Part shown: positions 50,961 through 63,399 of the stretch, one piece after another
How positions within the stretch are numbered: position 1 is the first letter of the stretch
How the letters are laid out: each line of letters opens with the position of its first letter
Assembly: GCF_021155775.2 (NCBI RefSeq)
Contig: NC_060236.1
Span: forward strand, 7,175,087 to 7,239,086
Direction of reading: 5' to 3'
DNA from: Neodiprion pinetum
Taxonomy: Eukaryota; Arthropoda; Insecta; Hymenoptera; Diprionidae
Length of the DNA stretch: 64,000 bases
Position numbers and translations under genes: made by a program
Notes under the pieces: model-generated
The model's database searches: none
Told to the model about the DNA's origin: nothing
Seen by the model: the letters and a program-made list of their open reading frames with translations, nothing else

Positions 50961-52802
50961 ATTTATACTTTCACAGTATCGTCGAATACGAATATGGTAA
51001 TTTGATAAATACTCAATTCACGACTATACTTCGTAATGAAATTAATTAAAGGATCGATTTTCGGCCAGCCAACCTTCTTAAACCTGCTACTCTTTTTTCC
51101 AAATTTCTTGCCGATATTACGAAATTTTCTCCCAACATTTCCGATATTTTGGAATCCTGCGAGATGTGAAAATCACTTTTCGATTCGGGGTAATTCCCAT
51201 AAAAACAAGATCCGCATTTCGAAAACCGTATATCTATTTGTTTTCTTTCGATTTTTCTTCGTTATCTTTCCTCGCCGACAATTTCGGCTGCATTCTTAAC
51301 CGCAGAACTGTAATTTAGACACCGATCTTTTAGCCTTAACTTACAATTAAACTCACTCGGAGATTCGATCAAGGTCTTCGTTGAAAGATCGAAGAAAGCC
51401 GGCCAGGCAACGCGAAACGGGGCCGCGGATTATACGTAGCCGCGGGTACGTTATGCGTTGCTTCTCTTATCTCTGTGAAACAAGCGTGTAACGTCAGATG
51501 GTATCAGAGTTGAATCGCAGCCCTGGTGAAAAATTTTCCCCATAAATGAAAGAGGAAAAAAAAAAAAAACTTCGATATTAATACGCAATATATTCTGTAA
51601 ATTAGCTGTTTTATTACGAAATCAATCAAAGATTTTTAGAAAAAGATATTAATTTTTTTAAATTTTGCTATTCCTCAATTTTTCTGTAAGGAAGCTGTTA
51701 CATTAATATGAAAATATTCTTTTAGAATTTCTGCGAAAATTCTGTTTTATTTTTTATTAGTCCAACGTTTACGGAACTTTCGAGGTAATCGGGTCAAGTA
51801 CCCGCACTTTTCAACTTCCTTCGAACGTTCCAGATCATCGTATTGTTCATTTTTCATCTAAGAAAACACCGACGATACGAACACAAACGGGGATTGTAAA
51901 TTATTGCAAATCATACCTGCATGCAGGGGGTGAAAAAGAAGAATGATAATCTAGAAATGCGAAGTTATCGCACAAATAATGAAAAATAAATAAGCAGGTA
52001 GAAACAGAAATTTCTAAAACTTGTCAAGTAAATTCATCGACTTATGATCTTGTAGCTGTATATTATGTGCGAGGAGTGATTTCGATAGGAGGAATTTATT
52101 TTTACGATATTCAATCAAGAGTCTAATGAAACTGCTCATTACCTTGCGGCCTACAAGCTCGTTACTCGATCCGTTCGATAAAAGTTATTTTTTCATTATT
52201 TTCTATCCTGAAACTCGTAAAACGATCTCTTCAAACCGTGTTAATGGCGGCTAGCTAATCACCGGGACTTTATTTTTACACAAATATATCATCTGCACGA
52301 GTATTAAACACGTAATTATGTTACATATACTGCAACAGTAATGGAAAGAAAACGAGTTCAATATTATACTTTCATGATCCATTGATTGTGATTCAACTAT
52401 AAATGCCTGATTTTTGTATTTCTGTAAATGAAAAGTAACACGAGTCATTCGAACAATAGATGGTGAACTCGACTTAATCACACCTTTGTTCGTTTGCAAA
52501 ATATCGCTTTCAAATTCACCTAGAAATATTTAGCAACCTGCTGAAAAATCTGACAGCAAAATTTCCCTTGAGGCAAATGCATATATTCAATCTTTCTTTT
52601 TCGATCTCGTCGTAACTCTGGATAATTAACATTACCATAATGTTATTTTAAAAGCGTTTATCGGCTGCAGTATATAAACAGTCTAATTGCGTCGGTTCGC
52701 GCTTGTAATTTCACCATCCGGTTAACCGATTAACGATTATCAAGTACGGATAATCGTCGTAATATTGCAGAATCTTCTGACCGAATTGATAAATATTTAT
52801 AT
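50961..52802. other. Unassigned AT-rich sequence
   Basis: No supported gene or repeat recognised. Confidence 0.5.
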
Positions 52803-53423
52803 GGGGCATTCCACGTCAAATCACCGAGTCATCGGCCTGACTGATCAGCCCCTGGCATTCAGATGACAATAAATTTTTTGTTATGTTTCGGTAAAAAATG
52901 ATACCTTTAAGTTTTCGTAATTTTTCCGCCATTTTATAAGAGTGAGGTGACCTCATAAAGTGAGAAAATGTCCACATTGACACGAAGATGGGTATTTTTC
53001 AAATACCGTAAAACTTTTTTACAAAATCAAAGAACTTGATAATACATTTTTATGCCAAGGTTCCAAAATGGGATGAGAATGCTAAATATTTTTGTTCTTG
53101 TTGAACTTTGGTTTTTCAAAAAGCAAATAATTTTCTTGGAAATTGTTTTAAATCATGGTTTCCTGTAGTGAAAAATGTGATAAAAAGAAACTGCGTTTTG
53201 GTAAAGTTCGATTTTCTTTTTGTTCCGAGAGTAAATAACGAAGGAAACGATGCTTGATTCAGTCAACAGTAACCTTGAATAAAATACATAATTTATTTAA
53301 GGAAATTAAGTAATTTTTATCATATTTCAATGTTACTTTCACAGAATTGTTCATTCCGAAGAACACCTGTACCTGTACTTTTCACTCGTTTTCAATACTC
53401 GTTGGTTTGACGTGGAGTGCCCC
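52803..53423. mobile_element. Element E, 621-bp TIR element
   Basis: Ends are inverted copies: GGGGCATTCCACGTCAAATC on the left, and GGGGCACTCCACGTCAAACC when the right end is read inverted. The interior is AT-rich with no transposase frame. No convincing target duplication was found, so the superfamily is open. One copy in the window. Confidence 0.75.
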
Positions 53424-54429
53424 GTACACATTTTTTTGCTACAACAAGGTTTGAACATTATTCTTACCGAATTACGAATCCTCCCATAGTACGTAAGATT
53501 TTTAACTCAAGTCAACTACTTTTTTAACACCGAGCCATTATTTTCCCGTTGAAATTCGTCGACGAAAGCAGGATTCAAAACCCTTTTGTAGAAGAATCGT
53601 GACGACTCGGCTGTGACGACATCCAAAGTCTTTTGACTTTATTCTCGTCTTTTCGTCCCGGTCCTTGACTCAACAACGAAGTCAGAATTCCTCAACGAGC
53701 ATCTCCTTCGAAACACCTGACGAAATTCGTAAGCGCCTTTCTCGGACATTGGCATCCACTTTAAATCTCAACTCTTCTCTTCTTTGCTCTCCTCTTCATC
53801 ATCCTCGCTGCAATGTTTATGTTCTACAAATAAATGCCTCGTGCATCCCATCATCGCTGACTCACCGCACGGTGTGATTTGCACTCGTGTAAAAACAAGC
53901 GTTCGTTAAATAAAAAATAAAGAAAGCAAAGAATATTGCAACCGGTCATTTCTGGAAACGTCAAAAATTCTTTGGAGTTTCGCGCAATTGTATGCGAGTG
54001 CCTTTTCAAATTAATACACACGGAGAGACTTTCACTATCAATCTTTGCTTTGTTGATTATCCATAATTACAACAGGATGTATTAATTCAAGGGTAATCGA
54101 GGTAGTGTTGCAAGAAGTTGGATAAAGTGACTCTGAAAATTCAGAAATAATATCTTTCATTAGAATCATATCGTGAGATTCTTAGACTCTCACATCAAAA
54201 CAATTACAATATCTTAAAATCATTGTATTAAATTTTCTATTCTACTAGAATAACAAAAATTAGTATAATCCTCTAGTAAGAGCGAAATAAAATTTTGAAC
54301 GTTCGATACAAACGCATTGAAACGCATCTAAACCACTGTACAAAAAATGGGAGTCACATGATGTTGTGATTGACGTTGGCTCAGATTGATTTTGAATTTT
54401 TATTAATTCCCTTCTCTCTCCAGCATATA
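53424..54429. other. Unassigned sequence
   Basis: No supported gene. A 70-codon frame at 53665-53877 is serine-rich without a recognised domain. Confidence 0.5.
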
Positions 54430-54824
54430 TCGAGACAATCTCTCGAAACTTGAAAATCAACCGCGCATGCGCGAGTTTTATCGGCTGTTCGTGCAGGCTG
54501 GCCAACCCGAGTTTCAGCCGTCAAACTGTTTCTGCCGGCGATGTAGTTGTCACGAATTTTCGAGGTTAGAATCTCAAATAATTAAGGTAGCGATTCGGAA
54601 AGGCTTGGGAAGCATTTGTTATCGGGTCGGAAAGTTGATTCTTCAAAGAACGGTCGGAATTCAATGCTCATGCTCTTTGAAAATTCAAACGTACACATTT
54701 TGCGTAAGTTGGCCGGCCTGCATCGCAGACAAGAATATCGCTGCGGGAAGATTTCGCCGGCCAATGAGATTGAATTATTTGGCGCATGCGCGGTTGATTT
54801 TCAAGTTCCAAGTGATCGTCCCGG
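54430..54824 (+). mobile_element. Family D MITE, copy 2 (complete)
   Basis: The left end is TCGAGACAATCTCTCGAAAC. The right end, read inverted, is CCGGGACGATCACTTGGAAC, and both run into CTTGAAAATCAACC and the palindrome GCGCATGCGC (about 54464 and 54782). Length is 395 bp. A 124-codon frame begins within the left TIR and runs past the right end, but it follows repeat structure and has no known domain. Flanks suggest TA insertion, unproven. Confidence 0.8.
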
Positions 54825-55342
54825 TACAATACTCGTCATAGAATTATTGGCGCATATTTTGAAATCATAAGTGTAACTTTGCGCCTATCGTCGAATGAAA
54901 AAAAGAAAAAATCATCAAATCCACCACGTACGCAGTGTTTTACTATCGCGAACGTACGTCGACTGCCATTGACCTCCAAAAATTGATCCGTTCTCCGGAT
55001 CCTGCTTCCCCAATGTGACGCTTATATGGTAGACGTTACGTACGCAGATGTGACATTGTAAAATTGTACTTGCGTGAACGTCGGTGAGAGAGAGAGAGAG
55101 AGGGAGCGTCGAAATTGTACGACACAATGGGACAGGTGTGCAGGTGTTTGTGTGAAATGTGTATGTATTTGTCACACGATGTCGGCACTCATTCGGATAC
55201 GTAAACGAGTGGCCTTGAACCTGACCTCCCGGTAACGTACGGTACGTGCGAAGAAGGTCATCCGATCTTGACGAGGTTTTACCGTCACCTCGACTCTTCG
55301 AACGTTGAGGATGTCTTTCTTTTTTCCTTTCTCTCTTTGGGG
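54825..55342. other. Unassigned sequence
   Basis: No supported gene. Short GA run near 55084-55101. Confidence 0.5.
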
Positions 55343-55970
55343 GGCGGAGTTGAAATTCCGAATTTGAAAACTGCCGAAAGCGACTGATTGCAAATTTTTT
55401 GGTAGCGAAACTTTAAACGAAGAAATCCAGCTTTTGACGAAACGTCAAGGTTTCGAATGGGCCGAAAGCCGAGACGCAAGATTCGAAAGTAGAAAGTTCC
55501 GAAAGGGCGTAATTCCGATAAGTCAAATTTCCGAAAGTGCGGGAATGAGAAACTTTTAAAACTCGAAACATCGAAATTCCGAATGATCGAAGATATTCAG
55601 TTCCGTGAATTTTTAACTTGGTGAAATTTCAACACCTTGATCTTTCTTTGTCTTACATTTTCGATATTTTTACGTTCTGAATCCTGGTCATTCGGATTTT
55701 CGGTTTTTCTGATCTTTTACACCCATTCGTTGAGTAAACAACGCTCTGTGAGTATATTTTAATTTCCGGAATTTTACTCTATCGAAACTTTACTTTTCGG
55801 AACTTTGCTCTGCCGTAACATGAATTTCGGACTTTAAGCCGTCAAGTTTTCGCCCTATCGAAACCTTATCGTTTCTTCAAAGTTTGATCTCTTCGTTTCA
55901 AGTTTCGCCAGCAAATAATTCGTAATCAGGCGCTTTCGGGCCATTTAAAATTTGAAACTTCAACCCCGCA
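55343..55970 (-). mobile_element. Family F element, copy 2 (both ends present)
   Basis: Terminal inverted repeats of roughly 60 bp run from GCGGAGTTGAAATTCCGAA inward past CCGAAAGCGACTGATT. The right end mirrors this (AATCAGGCGCTTTCGG, then TTTGAAACTTCAACCCCGC). The interior is packed with TTCGGAACTTT-like words in both orientations. Inverted relative to 19774-20175. Non-coding. Confidence 0.7.
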
Positions 55971-56287
55971 AATTATATCAAAGAACGTATATCGTACAAT
56001 TGTGCAGAGTGAAATAGTCGATGGTTATCATTCTATCGAGTCCAATCCGCGACTGGCTTCGAATCGCCGCAACTTTTGAGTCCATTCGTTTTATGACCGA
56101 ACAAGAATAATTTTGGGAACAAATATGACCGACAATCGGATATTCAAGGCTCGATTCGAGGTGCAATGTCTAATAATCCGTTATATTATACGGTAATTCG
56201 AATAGTGTTCACCTTCGGAGAGACCGGGTAAAGTACCGCTATAGCTCTTGAACCGCTGGTATACCGATGTACATAATAATAATAATT

Positions 56288-56336
56288 CAGTCACTCAGTC
56301 AGTCAGTCAGTCAGTCAGTCAGTCAGTCAGTCAGTC
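56288..56336. repeat. CAGT microsatellite
   Basis: About twelve tandem CAGT units, the first one imperfect (CAGTCACT). Confidence 0.95.
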
Positions 56337-58791
56337 GAGTCCGAGTCCGAGGCCGGGTGCAAGAATTTGCGGCGTTTCAGGTGCTTGCCGGTGAACACGA
56401 TCGTAAAGGAAAGTGGAACCCATCGGTCGTCAAATGACGCTTTGTACACCGCTACCGGTCATTATCCAATTACCGATGTAAGCGGCAGACGATTGATTGA
56501 CGAAAAATATTGAGGAGAAGCGGCGAATTCTTTGATTCCTTGGGTGAAATTGATCTTCCCTATTTACGTTTAAGAAAATAATCACGCTTGTTTATTACGC
56601 GTGTGATAAACGTGTAGAGAAAATTATTCATTTGCGTCGTTCAATGATGCCAATGATGAAAAATCGAATGGTACGACTTTGTGCGGGATTAAGAAAAATT
56701 ATTAGATATTACAAGCCGTCACGATGCTGCGACGAAAAATTACTTGGAGTCAATTTTTCATTGCGTTACGTAACATTGCGGCGTTTTAGCGTAAATGAGA
56801 AGTATTGCGTTACGCGCAGGTGAATTAAACGTTTTTACAATTTCAAATTCCCCACTTTGCTCGACATCGCGTTTCAAATACCGAAGCAATGATTGCTCAA
56901 TATTTTGTCGGCAGTGGAAACGATCGCCGGTGTTTTAAATCGCTTTTGTTCCTTAGTTTGTATGTTTTTGTCGTTTATTCGCACTTTTCACCGCACTACG
57001 TGGAATTGCGTGAATTGCGTGAAATTAGAACAGCCACGCGGTGAAAAGTGAAAATAAATCAACGGTACAAGAGCCGAGTCGATGCGTTAAAAATAACTGA
57101 ATCGAGTTGAATTTTTTTTTTTTTTTTATCAGTAGACGATAAAACCGTTCAAGCGATCAAGCGATTTTATTCCTCTATACGATTACAATGAAAGTCGTAA
57201 AAAATCAAAGAAGATTCAAAGGTCAAGCCGTTGCAACCGGTTTCGAGTTTGCGCGCAACAAGGCCGACGAAAAATAGTTGCAATATTTTTTTATCCAATT
57301 TATAGCGTGGCTGTATAATGTGCGATTCGTTGATTGCTTAGCAATATAAATTTGCAAACCGCAGAAGACAATCGATATCTGCCTCGTGCAAAAACAAATT
57401 TGCAAATTATATGGTTGGTGAATATTTAAAGCTTGGAAACGATCCCGTCGAGAAAAAAGGGTTGCCTTGTATATAGAAATTTTTTAAATACGTGGAAAAA
57501 AAAAATAAAAATTCTTTCCAAAATTTTGAAACACAGGCACGTGTAGATATATTATTGAACTGGAAAGAATTTCGTCTTTATTCTGAATCGTGGTTCGGGT
57601 CAGCAATTTCTGACGGTCGAAATTCATCACTTTGCGAAAATTTCTCGTGATCGATGATACGTTACAGTGATGAGGAGTTTTTATCGTTCGGTAAGTCGAA
57701 ACTGCGTTAGGAGCTTTTAGCCATTCGGAATGATGAGATTTTACAGTAAATCTGCATTGCTGACCAGTCGGAATTTTGCCAAATAAATTTGAATATCGGT
57801 TCGGTATTTTCGTCAATTTTTCGAATTTCCTTGAGCGAAGGCACAAGCAAGATTTTAAACAATATTGTTTCCTAGAATTTCAAAGAATTTTAGTGATCTC
57901 GACAAATGAAATCCGTCAAGTACAATTTACTCGCTTCGTCAACACTCCGATACCTTTTTAAGGAGATTGTCAAACTAAGAGAATCTATTTAAAAATGCAA
58001 TATCAGAAAATACTAAAACTCTAAACAAATGCTTGTATCTCACTGTAAAACATTGTAAGAATTGATTACTGGAAAAGAAGGAAATCCGTTTCATCGTAAC
58101 TTTGTAGAATATGGTTTTCTAAGTAAAATGAGCCATCTCGGAATAAAAATTTAATTATAAACTTCCTATATTTTGCATTATAGACATGAATTTTAAAAAT
58201 TACTTGATACACAACTTCTTGCCAAACCTAATCGCTAACTCTGGGGTAAATTTCATTCCAAACATATTTCAAACTCCTCTTAAGAGTCCCTTAGTCGTAA
58301 AAATCGTCTTCTTAGCGCCATTCTTCGTGCTAAATGAAACCCTTTTTTCGAAATCTCTTCAACTCCGCCGATGTTTTAAAAAATTTGAACAATTGATTTC
58401 AGTTAGAAAAACTGAGACAGAGACCATTTTCCGCGATATTCAAACAATGATTAAATATTTTTGCTACGTTCTTAGAACTCATTTTTCACGCAAACTATCA
58501 CGTTTGGGTTAATTAAATCTCATCCAACGTGGCCGTAACGCGATTCAACCGACTTCCGATCGATCAAAAAGTATCGATCTTGGACCACCGATTCTCATCA
58601 AGAAAAAGCTCGACTCTCAAAGTGCGGCTACTTTCGATTCCCACATCCTGTTTGGCCGCACGACACGTTCACAAAACAGCCGCGAGGTTCCAATTCGACG
58701 TTCGCTTCTCGGACGTATCTGCGCCATGTACGTCGTCTAAATAAACAAATACATACATACATACGTAATTTCCGATGGGCGAGGACATGGC

Positions 58792-58792
58792 A

Positions 58793-58823
<31 letters not shown>
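58792..58823. repeat. CT microsatellite
   Basis: CT dinucleotides with one TTT interruption. Confidence 0.9.
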
Positions 58824-59231
58824 AAGAGATCGTGAAACGCGGGTGTGTAATTGGTATTCGCAAGAAGACGAGAGGCCAACGTCGTCGTCCTATCTACGCA
58901 CACAAGGAGGCAGACAGGCCTGAGCAATGACGCGTCATTCACCGCTAACCCAGTCAAAGCACGACCTTCCGGCTGCGATATGTGGCAAGCTTATTTTCCT
59001 CAAATCCTCCCCACCCTTCCACCTAAACATCGTCGTCACTAAACGAGCTGCTCTCACAACGAACAACGTGCCACGGAGTTTTTCTTGCCCAACAACCTAC
59101 GCCTCTACGTCACTACCGCGACCCGGCTTCCTGTTGTTCCATAATAACGATCCATCCATCCACTCATCGCGTGATGAATTCCTCCTCGCACGACACGTGA
59201 CCAATGTATAGTATACCTATTAAGAAAAATT

Positions 59232-59334
59232 GGGGTGAGAGAAATTCTTAGGTTCCGGTTACCGCTCGGTCCTTGACTATCTTCATTTTTTGAATCAGAA
59301 TCGAAAAATATAGTTCTAGGTAGAAAATGAAAAT
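59232..59334 (-). mobile_element. Family A MITE, truncated copy
   Basis: Starts GGTGAGAGAAATTCTTAGG and keeps the CCGGTTACCGCTCGGTCC and AGTTCTAGGTAGAAAATGAAA blocks. The rest is gone. Confidence 0.75.
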
Positions 59335-61458
59335 TTGTTTGTTTGTTGCCGCTTCTTCCGCGGCTTCACTTCCGGTTGCATTTTAATTTTGGTCTTTTCC
59401 CATTTTCTTTGCCCTTCGTTTGTCTTTTATTTTTTTTATTTTTCTTCTTGTTTTTCTTTACTTAGTTTTATTTTTTCAGAGGCACAAAGACGCCGCGTGT
59501 CGCCCGCGGCTCAATACTCGCGCAAAGAGAGAGGGGCCTTGGGCCCCTTCAGGTGGGACTTCGTCGCTGAATCAGCGGAGCGTCGTCTATGACGAATACC
59601 GTTACTTACTGTATATAATAGTACCGCCGGTATGCGTGCGAGATACTCGCGTCGAATTCCTCGGGCGAATTTTTGTTTATTTATTTATCTATCTCTTTAC
59701 TCGCTCAATTTCTTACGTACCGCTTGCTTACCCCTTCGCTGTTACTAATTTACCGTCTTACGTACTTCTTGATTGATCGATCGAATGGAATCGAGGGTAC
59801 GCTGGAATCGTCATATTTTATAGATTCTGGTAGATAAAAAAGGTGAGCTAATAGTGGAGAGGAAAGGAGACGGAAACTAGTCCCAATTTTACGGGAAGTT
59901 GTTACGTTGTCCAACCACCTGTGGTTTCCTGTTTGCACGCGAGGTACTCACGTGGATCAAAAAAGAAAATTATAAATCACGAATCTTTGTTCGTCTTTTT
60001 TGTTTCGTTAATTTATACGTCGAGCGGAAATTTTCCTAACCATGGCGTATCGGGCGGATAACCTTTTTTTTTTTTTTATCAATTTTACACAATATTGATC
60101 ATTTTCCGATAGACTGCGGTTCGGATAATTGTCAAATAGATAAAGTCTGTATATTCGCATGGATCTAGAAACTACGCAGTTTCTTTTTTTAAATATAAAC
60201 TTTCAACCCAGCCATGGTGTATCAGGAACACGGAGGCTAAGGATTATTTGAGTCAAGTGATATTCGTTCGATTCAATTAAATGCTGTGGTCAAATACAAT
60301 ACTTGCTTAATTCAACAAAATATTTTTATAGCACGAAATACTTGTGACAACTTGATATAGAATCGAATCAAGCCTTTGAATGATCATGCTGACTATCACA
60401 ATTTGTTCAAGATAAGACGGCGCGAGTTTCTTGCGATAATGTGAATTGTTATAAACAATAATATGTGATTGAGGTGACTAAAAATTTGATTGAACGCACC
60501 TCAATCGTTTTGTTTCAAAAATATAAACTTGTTCTATCAAAACCAATTGAGCTTGGTCTAATTCATGTTTTGTTAAGTCAAGAATTCTGTGTTAATTGTT
60601 AAGTCATTTATAATTCTGTGAACTAACAATTTTGCGGGCTTTATTCGAAGTTTAATGGGCAAAACCCGAAGACTTATTGTTGTATATGTAGAAATATAAA
60701 TTGAACATGCGTCGATAGTTTCAATTTATTTATCGTTAATATCAAATTCGACGACTCGAAACTTGGTGTTATACTTTCTTCGTTTGTAGCAGGTCTGATG
60801 ACAAATTTATTTGACGTTATCCGTATCTGACTTCCTAGTCGACTACCCGGTTTTATAACTATCTCTGAAGCTACTTCCGTAGCGAGAGACTCGACCGCCT
60901 AGTGAATTCGCTATGAATATATTCTCTACTTGTTTCAAAGCATGTGGCGTTTCTTTCACCTCGTAAACAAATTAGAGCAATTGATTCAACCAGTTACGCC
61001 AACAAAACTTCCGGTTAGATCAACAAAGTACGGCATTCGATCGATGTAAATTTTTTGATGGCCAGATTCGCGTACTTATCTTATTTGAAGTACCTAATCG
61101 TTCCTGTCAACGAATATGCGACTTGGAGGAACAATGCATAAACTTCGAATGAAATGACATTTAGTTGTCTCAATATCGGAAACGCATCGAAAAGTTCACT
61201 CGAAGCAATTCTTGACGAATCGAAGAATTTGATTGACCGAATCATTCTGACAAACTAAATCGAAATTGTTGAATTGAAGTCATCGTATTTGGAAAAAATA
61301 AGAGATACTAGATTGAAGTGAATATGCTCCAACGAAATCTATTTTCTTGGTTTAAGAGATTTCTTTCCCTCCGTGGTAGCTACCCTTTTAACACTTATGT
61401 GCAATAACGATTGTTGTAAGGTAGACTGCGTTTCGATTAATTAAAAAATGAGTAAAGC
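59335..61458. other. Unassigned sequence
   Basis: No supported gene. T-rich near 59420-59480, a GGGGCC/GGCCCC hairpin near 59534-59548 and a 10-bp stem hairpin at 60467-60506 (GATTGAGGTG with CACCTCAATC). Confidence 0.5.
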
Positions 61459-61466
61459 ATACGTAC

Positions 61467-61665
61467 AGAGCGATTAGCTAACGATCGAACATTCTAACGC
61501 GCATGCGTTAAATTTCAGGTCTACCAACCGTCGTAAGTACAGATGATAGGTCACCGTGATGTATGTTACCTTAAAAACAGTTGGTAGACCTTACAAAACA
61601 ACTGCTTTCGCTTTAGATTTTTAACGCATGCGCGTTATAACATTCGATCGTTACCTAACCGCTCT
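61467..61665. mobile_element. Element C, hAT-like MITE with 8-bp duplication
   Basis: 199 bp. The left end AGAGCGATTAGCTAACGATC and the inverted right end AGAGCGGTTAGGTAACGATC begin a ~46-bp terminal inverted repeat ending in ACGCGCATGCGTTAAA. ATACGTAC stands exactly on both sides (61459-61466 and 61666-61673). An 8-bp duplication and (C/T)AGAG ends are hAT traits. Non-coding, so non-autonomous. Confidence 0.85.
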
Positions 61666-61673
61666 ATACGTAC

Positions 61674-63399
61674 TTATATATATACATATATATATACGTA
61701 TGCATACGAATCTAAAAGCTACGCAGTTTCTTTTTCCAAATCCTAACGCACCTAGAAAAGAGTTGAATCGCAAATTAATTGGGACATTCGCGTGTAACCG
61801 CTGATGTGAAATAAAAAAAAAACCGGCGTTACAAAGTCTCTTCGAAAGCTGCGTTCACCCGCGACATTGTAATAAACTATAACAAGTGTAATAGTGAGGC
61901 GAGAAAAGATGATTGCCCTTGTATTATATCCGGCCCCTTCGGCGTCGCATGATTTCTCCGTTCTCGTCGAGGATCCTCGATGTTACGAGCGTACACAATA
62001 TATTAATGCTTGCAATATATTAATAATGGTTCCGGGGATTTACGCCAAACGCTAAACACCACGCGTCACACACACACACACACATACACACACACGCACT
62101 CCCGCATAATGTGACATGCAAAGCTGGCCGACGGCGACGTTAGCTAATAAACGTGAAAGATTCGAATCGTCTTTCTCTACGTACCTATCTACCTGCCTAC
62201 GCATTGGGAAATCACACAACTTTACGTCAATCAAATCTACGCCAAATAATCTTTCGTCCCGGTACATAATAATGTTGTAAGCGAAAAAGTGTTGCGACAA
62301 TGAAGCCTTTAAATGCTCGTCTGTCGATCACCTTGGATTACGATTTAATCGTTGGAGGATCTCTGGATCGCGATCGATTCGTGATCACGATCACGGATGC
62401 GTCGCAAGTTTGTTTCACACATTTGTTGACTTTCAGAGGTTTTTTTTTTTTCTTGTTTTTTCCTTGTTTTTAAGCTGTTCTTAAATTCAAACCGGTTACT
62501 GAATTCCATCAAACTGCTCGGATTTCTAATCGTAAGCTGCCACTTCGTGAACTCATCCGCTGCACTCGGTATAATGTATAGTATAAGGCGAAAAAAAAAG
62601 GGTTGTACATCCGTATTCAAATAGTTGGTTGAAAATTACACCGTTTATAAGTAGTCGTATAGGAATGTCTGACAAACATTGATCATTTTCTACAGCTAAT
62701 TTTACAATTTTAAAATCGTCCAGAAGAGGATAATTTTTAAGTCAGTCGAATTTTCAGTACGCATCGAGTTAATGTATGAAAATTTTCTTCAAAATGCTAA
62801 TTCAAACAGAGTTTCTTTCATCGTACGAACAACTGCTTGCATATCGATTTTTTATTTCAAATAATTTTCAAACGACGAAGAGATTAGATTTCTTGACGGC
62901 ATATTTTGTCGGAAGAAAATCATTTCAATCAATTTCCTCAAACAGATATTTTTTAAACACATCAAATTCAGTGTTGCTGTTACTTGATCATAACTTACAT
63001 CAGTAGTCTAATCGTAAAAGACTAAATTACAGTCTAGTCGTTTGAATAAAATGAATCATCGCACAGTGAAATCGAATCCACGATAAATGTTTTTCAAAAA
63101 CCATTAACCATAAATCTGTCGTTTATCGTATCATTACCATCTATTTCCTGGCTTGGATTATCAGAAGAATCAGCGTTACACCAATTCAAAAAACGCATAA
63201 ATATGCAAAACTACCGAACGCGTAACGATATCATGGGTAATAAAATTACAAAAAAAACAGGATCGTCGCTAAAGCATATCGAGCGGTTTTCTCAATCCTG
63301 AAAAGTCCGAAATCGAACGCCTTTGAGGATAATTGATGAGTACGATAAAAAAAAAAACGTTTCAATCACAATCGATCAAAGAACGCAACCAGCGATTCT
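61674..63399. other. Unassigned AT-rich sequence
   Basis: No supported gene. CA tract at 62066-62096 and poly-T at 62440-62450. Confidence 0.5.
62066..62096. repeat. CA microsatellite
   Basis: CA dinucleotides with a single CATA interruption. Confidence 0.9.

Larger units (their letters stand above)
55971..59231. other. Unassigned sequence
   Basis: No supported gene. CAGT tract at 56288-56336, poly-T at 57111-57127 and CT tract at 58792-58823. The stretch at 58530-59210 is less AT-rich and holds overlapping frames on both strands, none recognised. Confidence 0.5.

Noticed and set aside
54467..54841. 124-codon frame resembling the one at 24899-25408 as a conserved gene
   Set aside because: The similarity is due to repeat D on both sites; the frames begin in its terminal inverted repeat and have no protein domain.
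56288..56336. CRISPR or other spaced array
   Set aside because: It is a plain CAGT tetranucleotide microsatellite without spacers. No spaced repeat array was seen anywhere in the window.
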